A DNA stretch of 20,809 nucleotides from an uncultured Flavobacteriaceae bacterium (lineage in GTDB: Bacteria > Bacteroidota > Bacteroidia > Flavobacteriales > Flavobacteriaceae): contig CAJWNW010000017.1 of the NCBI GenBank assembly GCA_913044085.1, positions 1 to 20,809 on the forward strand. Reading direction: 5' to 3'. Position numbers and translations under genes: made by a program. The notes beneath the pieces are model-generated. The model did not search any database. It saw only the letters and a list, made by a program, of their open reading frames with translations, and was not told the origin of the DNA. Positions 16,503 through 20,809 of this stretch are shown here, piece by piece (the first letter of the stretch is position 1; every line of letters begins with the position of its first letter).

Positions 16503-18332
16503 TTAATCCAAAGACTGCATTAACACCAATTTGTGATACATGCCTTTTTTATCTAAAAGTTCTTGATGCTTGCCTTGTTCTACAATTTCCCCTTGTTTCA
16601 TTACAATGATTTGGTCAGCATTTTGAATGGTAGACAATCGGTGTGCAATGACTATAGAGGTGCGATTTTTCATCATATTTTCAAGCGCTTCTTGAACCAA
16701 GCGCTCACTTTCAGTATCCAATGCGGATGTCGCCTCGTCTAAAATCATAATGGGTGCGTTTTTAAGCACGGCCCTTGCAATACTTAAGCGCTGTTTTTGA
16801 CCTCCTGAGAGACTGTTTCCAGCATCTCCAATGTTTGAATCAATTCCTCCTGGTAATTCTTTTACAAATTCCCAAGCATTGGCAACTTTAAGTGCCTCAA
16901 TAATTTCATCATTTGTAGCATTTTCGTTTCCTATAAGTAAGTTGTTTTTGATACTATTATTAAATAAAATGGAATCTTGAGTCATCAGTCCAATTTGAGA
17001 CCTTAAAGATTTTTTTGTAAACTTTTTTATATCGATACCATCAATTTCAATGCTACCTTCATTGACATCGTAAAAACGTGTCAAAAGATTGGTAATGGTA
17101 GATTTTCCACTCCCTGATTGCCCCACCAAGGCTACCGTCTGACCTTTTTTGACAGAGATGGAGAAATCATTTAAAACATTTTCTTTTTCGTATTTAAAAA
17201 CTATGTTTTTGAGGGCAATCGATATGTTGAATTCTGATAAAAATTTTGCGTTTTCTTCATCCGACATGCTATCTTCACTCTCTAATACTTCAAATACACG
17301 GTCGGCAGCTGCAATGCCATTCTTCACTTTATAAGAGGCTTTACTGATGGCTTTTGCAGGCGTTAATATGCCGTAGGCAAGTCCCATAAATCCAATAAAT
17401 GTAGTGCCTTCAATTGCTTTTTCAATCAATACCAGTTTACCGCCATACCACAACAGTGCTGCAATGGTTACAATCCCTAGAAATTCGCTCAAAGGCCCTG
17501 CTAAGTTGTTTTTATTTCCAATCTTATTGATCAATCTTAAAATCCGGTCTGCAGAGTTTGAAAAACGCTGTTTAAAGCTTGCTTCTGCATTATAGCTTTT
17601 TACAATTTTTAGTCCTGATAATGTTTCTTCTACAGTAGAAATAAGCAACCCTGATTCCTCTTGTGCTTTGAGGGATTGTCGTTTTAAACGTTTTCCGATG
17701 TTGGAAATTAAAAATCCAGAAATAGGAATAAAAAGCAGTACAAAAAGTGAAAGTTGCCAACTTAAGGTAAACATAACAATAAGTGAAAAAACGATTGTTA
17801 ATGGCTCTCTTACAATGAGTTCTAAAATGATAAAAAAAGAATTTTGCATTTCATTAATATCTCCTAATATTCGCGCCATGATATCTCCTTTTTTTCTTTT
17901 AGCGTAAAAGCTAACAGGGAGTTCTACAATATGTTTGTACATATGTTTTCTTAAATCTGTTAAAATCCCATTCTTTAAATACATGACATGTTGCATGGAA
18001 AGGTATCCAAAAAGATTTTTTAGAAAAAATGTTGCCACCACAACACCCACCACAATCAGCAATGCCATTTGACCATTGCCTGCATCTAATAGTGCGGTGA
18101 TTTTAAAGTTTAAGCTGTCATTAGCATAGTTCTTAAGGTCTCCAATGCCGTTCCAGACGGGTGCTTTTGTGACTTTCTGAGTTTTGTCAAATAACACATT
18201 GAGCATGGGAATTAATGAAACAAAGGCAAGGGTCCCAAAAAGCGCGTACAGTAGGTTGAATAAAATATTTAAAACAACATGTTTTTTGTAGTTTTTTATA
18301 AAAGGCCATAATTGTAGAAGAATTTTTTTCAT
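16503..18332 (-). CDS. ABC exporter, fused membrane and ATPase domains (MsbA-like)
   Basis: 609 aa half-transporter expected to work as a homodimer in the inner membrane. The N-terminal type I exporter domain (about 1-340) has hydrophobic segments near 20-44, 88-112, 165-190, 192-212, 280-303 and 310-326. The C-terminal nucleotide-binding domain has Walker A GQSGSGKST (404-412), Q-loop near MTQDS (450-454), signature LSGGQKQR (508-515), Walker B IMILDEA (528-534, catalytic Glu533) and H-loop His564 in AHRLST. All ATPase residues are intact. The architecture fits MsbA-type lipid flippases and multidrug exporters; the substrate cannot be told from sequence. The start lies one base after the mutase stop, which points to co-translation with a sugar-phosphate enzyme and hints at an envelope lipid or glycolipid role (inference). 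Confidence 0.9.
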   Translation of the reverse strand: MKKILLQLWPFIKNYKKHVVLNILFNLLYALFGTLAFVSLIPMLNVLFDKTQKVTKAPVWNGIGDLKNYANDSLNFKITALLDAGNGQMALLIVVGVVVATFFLKNLFGYLSMQHVMYLKNGILTDLRKHMYKHIVELPVSFYAKRKKGDIMARILGDINEMQNSFFIILELIVREPLTIVFSLIVMFTLSWQLSLFVLLFIPISGFLISNIGKRLKRQSLKAQEESGLLISTVEETLSGLKIVKSYNAEASFKQRFSNSADRILRLINKIGNKNNLAGPLSEFLGIVTIAALLWYGGKLVLIEKAIEGTTFIGFMGLAYGILTPAKAISKASYKVKNGIAAADRVFEVLESEDSMSDEENAKFLSEFNISIALKNIVFKYEKENVLNDFSISVKKGQTVALVGQSGSGKSTITNLLTRFYDVNEGSIEIDGIDIKKFTKKSLRSQIGLMTQDSILFNNSIKNNLLIGNENATNDEIIEALKVANAWEFVKELPGGIDSNIGDAGNSLSGGQKQRLSIARAVLKNAPIMILDEATSALDTESERLVQEALENMMKNRTSIVIAHRLSTIQNADQIIVMKQGEIVEQGKHQELLDKKGMYHKLVLMQSLD

Positions 18333-18333
18333 C

Positions 18334-20067
18334 TTATTCCAAATTCATTGCTTTTAAAATTTTATTAATTTTCACTTCTAGTTCTGATTCTGTTGACTCA
18401 AATTCTGAAGCAACTTTTAGCGCTTTATTAACACTGATATAATATTTAATTTTTGGCTCTGTTCCACTGGGCCTCAAAGCAATTCTACTGCCGTCATCTG
18501 TAGTAAAAATAAGAACATTTGCTTTTGGAATACTTATAGCTGAAGAAGTGTTTGTTGTGGCGTCATATGATATTGAAGATTGGTAATCTTCAATTTTTAT
18601 AACGCTTGAACCATTAATTTCAAGTGGTGGAGATGTTCGGGCTTCATCCATTATTTTTTGAATTTCTTGGGCACCACTTTTTCCTTTTTTAGTGATTGAA
18701 ATAAGCCGCTCCTTAAAAAAGCCATGCGTGGCGTATAAATCAATTAGTTGATCAAAAAAAGAACTGCCTTTAGCCTTGGCCAAGGTTGCAATTTCACAAG
18801 CGAGAAGGGTAGAAGTAACCGCATCTTTGTCACGTACAAAGTCTCCAACCATAAATCCAAAGCTTTCTTCACCACCGCCAATAAAATCCATATTTGGGTA
18901 TTCTTCTATCATCTTGGCAATCCATTTAAAGCCAGTAAGTCCAATTTTACAGTCCACATTGTAAGCGGCAGTTAACTTTGGAAGCATCGGGGTTGAGACA
19001 ATGGTAGAGCCCACAAATTGATTGCCGTTAATTTTTCCATCTTTTTTCCATTGGTCCAATAAAAACTTTGTCATCAGCACCATGGTTTGATTACCATTTA
19101 AAAGCGTCAGTTCTCCCGATATATTTCGAACGGCTATACCCAGGCGATCACAATCAGGATCGGTTCCAATAACAATATCTGCATTGACTTTTTTAGCCAA
19201 TTCTAAGGCCATTTTGAGGGCTTCTGGTTCTTCAGGATTGGGGGATTTAACCGTTGGGAAGTCCCCGTCAGGAAGCGCTTGCTCTTTAACAATGTGTACG
19301 TTTTTGTAACCTGCTCTTTTAAGGGTTTCGGGAACGGATGTAATTGAAGTGCCGTGAAGCGATGTAAAAACAATACTTAATTCGTCTCTATTTTCTAATG
19401 AGTTTTGCTTGAGCACACCATTTTCAACGGCTGCTTCTATAAAAGCATCATCAACATTAGAACCAATCTTATGAATTAAAGCATCATTTGCTTCAAAATT
19501 TATGTCTTTATAGTCTAAGTTGTTTATAACTGTTATGATTGCTTTATCGTGTGGGGGCACCAGTTGTCCTCCATCCTTCCAATAGACTTTATAACCATTG
19601 TATTCTGGCGGATTGTGAGAAGCTGTCAAGACAATTCCACATTGACAATTCAAATGTTTGACGGCAAATGATAATTCCGGGGTGGCTCTAAGATCTTCAA
19701 ATAAAAAAACTTCAATATCATTGGCTGAAAATACGTCTGCTACAATTTTCGCAAAAGATTTACTATTGTGCCTACAGTCATAGGCGATGGCTACTTTTAA
19801 TTTTTCTTCAGTACATAATTGCTTCAAATAATCAGAAAGGCCTTGGGTATTTCTCCCCAATGTGTACTTGTTAATTCGGTTGGTGCCAACCCCCATAACG
19901 CCACGCATTCCACCAGTTCCGAATTCTAAGTCTTTATAAAATCGATCTTCTAATTCTTCGGGATTTTCCTGAAGTTTGGTGATTTCATCTTTCGTCTCTT
20001 GGTCAAAAAAATCTTGTTGCCAATTTGAAATTTTGGATTGTATTTCTGAACTAAGGGATGATACCAT
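18334..20067 (-). CDS. Phosphoglucomutase/phosphomannomutase (alpha-D-phosphohexomutase family)
   Basis: 577 aa cytoplasmic enzyme that interconverts hexose 1- and 6-phosphates, supplying sugar-1-phosphates for nucleotide-sugar and glycan synthesis. The four family signatures are present: phosphoserine loop TASHNPPEYNGYK (148-160, Ser150), metal loop GTDPDCDRLG (301-310, Asp303/305/307), sugar-specificity loop GGGEESFGF (397-405) and phosphate-binding RPSGTEPKIKYY (532-543). The GEES form of the specificity loop and the length of about 577 aa place it with the PgcA/PGM2-like group, usually glucose-1-phosphate active. It follows the glycosyltransferase by 57 nt and precedes the ABC exporter by 1 nt. 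The next Met is residue 54, inside the conserved region, so the ATG at 20067 is the only sensible start. Confidence 0.93.
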   Translation of the reverse strand: MVSSLSSEIQSKISNWQQDFFDQETKDEITKLQENPEELEDRFYKDLEFGTGGMRGVMGVGTNRINKYTLGRNTQGLSDYLKQLCTEEKLKVAIAYDCRHNSKSFAKIVADVFSANDIEVFLFEDLRATPELSFAVKHLNCQCGIVLTASHNPPEYNGYKVYWKDGGQLVPPHDKAIITVINNLDYKDINFEANDALIHKIGSNVDDAFIEAAVENGVLKQNSLENRDELSIVFTSLHGTSITSVPETLKRAGYKNVHIVKEQALPDGDFPTVKSPNPEEPEALKMALELAKKVNADIVIGTDPDCDRLGIAVRNISGELTLLNGNQTMVLMTKFLLDQWKKDGKINGNQFVGSTIVSTPMLPKLTAAYNVDCKIGLTGFKWIAKMIEEYPNMDFIGGGEESFGFMVGDFVRDKDAVTSTLLACEIATLAKAKGSSFFDQLIDLYATHGFFKERLISITKKGKSGAQEIQKIMDEARTSPPLEINGSSVIKIEDYQSSISYDATTNTSSAISIPKANVLIFTTDDGSRIALRPSGTEPKIKYYISVNKALKVASEFESTESELEVKINKILKAMNLE

Positions 20068-20080
20068 TGGTTATTTTTTG

Positions 20081-20088
20081 CAAATTTA
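20081..20088 (-). promoter_or_regulatory. Predicted -7 promoter element of the phosphohexomutase-ABC exporter pair
   Basis: The minus strand reads TAAATTTG, an exact TAnnTTTG match, 13 nt upstream of the start codon, so the leader would be only about 8-10 nt. No -33 element is clear, and the pair could also be transcribed from upstream of the glycosyltransferase. Confidence 0.4.
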
Positions 20089-20124
20089 GTTATTTACAGA
20101 ACTAAAGTGGTTTGTTTCACAAGA

Positions 20125-20809
20125 TTATTTAGTTGTTGTATCTTCAGATATGTGGTAGCGCTCTTTATGGCTTCTCGATTGTAAAATAATTTCACCCAAA
20201 AACCCAGCCACAAAGAATTGGGTTCCAATAATCATTGTTGTCAAGGCAATAAAAAATTCAGGCCGCTCAGAAATTAAACGTCCAGAGGGGTTGAAGTATA
20301 ATTTATCGACCCCTAGATAGGCTGCAAAAGTAAACCCAATGATGAGCATTAATACTCCAAGGAATCCAAAAAAGTGCATTGGGCGTTTCCCAAACCTTGA
20401 AGTAAACCATATTGTAATCAAGTCCAAAAAGCCATTTATAAATCGTTCCATACCAAATTTTGTTTTGCCGTGTTTTCTAGGCTGATGTGCCACTATTTTC
20501 TCTGAAATATTTTTAAATCCAGCATTCGCTGCCAAAACGGGAATATAGCGGTGCATTTCTCCGTAAACTTCAATGGTTTTAATCACGTCTTTTTTGTAGG
20601 CCTTTAATCCGCAATTAAAATCGTTGAGCGCGATTCCTGATACTTTTCTAGCGGCCCAATTAAATAACTTAGAGGGTAAATTTTTAGCGAAATACCGGTC
20701 ATAACGTTTTTTCTTCCAACCCGATACCACATCATATTTATTGTTTTTAATCATATTAAAGAGGCCAGGAATTTCCTCAGGACTGTCTTGTAAATCTGCA
20801 TCCATAGTA
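20125..20809 (-). CDS. GT2 glycosyltransferase, polyprenyl-phosphate type, N-terminus cut by the right window edge
   Basis: The visible 227 codons start inside the catalytic domain: the frame is open to the edge and the first Met belongs to the conserved TMDADLQDSPEE motif, not to a start. That motif carries the DxD-like metal and nucleotide-sugar site. Further typical segments (numbered from that Met) are FNCGLKAY (63-70) and QPRKHGKTK (108-116). Two C-terminal membrane helices lie at about 145-165 and 184-208, with a short hydrophilic tail. This layout matches the DPM1/GtrB-like branch of family GT2, which moves a sugar from a nucleotide donor to undecaprenyl phosphate at the inner membrane for envelope glycan modification. 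The exact sugar is unknown. It lies 57 nt upstream of a phosphohexomutase gene that could help supply its donor (inference). Confidence 0.88.
   Translation of the reverse strand, partial: TMDADLQDSPEEIPGLFNMIKNNKYDVVSGWKKKRYDRYFAKNLPSKLFNWAARKVSGIALNDFNCGLKAYKKDVIKTIEVYGEMHRYIPVLAANAGFKNISEKIVAHQPRKHGKTKFGMERFINGFLDLITIWFTSRFGKRPMHFFGFLGVLMLIIGFTFAAYLGVDKLYFNPSGRLISERPEFFIALTTMIIGTQFFVAGFLGEIILQSRSHKERYHISEDTTTK

Noticed and set aside
1..20809. Mobile element, prophage, toxin-antitoxin or defence system
   Set aside because: Every long gap-free region is filled by recognisable metabolic, envelope or RNA-modification genes on one strand; no transposase, integrase, terminal repeat or defence domain was seen.

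Overview
The window looks like chromosomal, housekeeping-type DNA from a member of the Flavobacteriaceae (phylum Bacteroidota). The DNA is AT-rich. Upstream regions carry TAnnTTTG-type -7 elements rather than E. coli-type promoters, and clear Shine-Dalgarno sequences are scarce. One protein has a type IX secretion (Por) C-terminal sorting domain. The protein sequences have a flavobacterial character. All eleven genes lie on the minus strand, so transcription runs from high to low coordinates. No rRNA, tRNA, CRISPR array, insertion sequence or prophage was seen, and no stretch over 300 bases lacks a gene.

Reading in the direction of transcription (right to left): (1) An envelope-related group opens with a GT2 polyprenyl-phosphate-type glycosyltransferase cut by the right edge. 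It is followed by a phosphoglucomutase/phosphomannomutase and, one base later, an MsbA-like ABC exporter. (2) An RsmB/NOP-family RNA m5C methyltransferase has its own predicted promoter and overlaps by ATGA a secreted multidomain endonuclease I (nuclease, FN3, lamin-tail and T9SS sorting domains). (3) purL, the large single-chain FGAM synthase, stands alone.

(4) A fatty-acid degradation block follows: a long-chain acyl-CoA ligase, then a MarR-family regulator tightly followed by a three-gene beta-oxidation operon in the order fadN-fadA-fadE (hydroxyacyl-CoA dehydrogenase/enoyl-CoA hydratase fusion, thiolase, acyl-CoA dehydrogenase). The gene order and the domain order inside the fusion match the Bacillus subtilis fadNAE operon rather than E. 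coli fadBA. A convincing intrinsic terminator closes the operon. (5) A secreted M1 metallopeptidase with a GTG start follows and runs off the left edge.

The fatty-acid genes form a complete cycle apart from electron transfer flavoprotein. The ligase activates fatty acids; FadE makes the enoyl-CoA; FadN hydrates and oxidises it; FadA releases acetyl-CoA. The most interesting regulatory signal is a pair of 17-bp direct repeats, each containing the perfect palindrome TATGCATGCATA, just upstream of the marR-fadNAE promoter. A half-site copy sits at the promoter of the ligase gene. I infer a MarR-controlled fatty-acid regulon. I found no clearly novel defence, mobile or biosynthetic system here.
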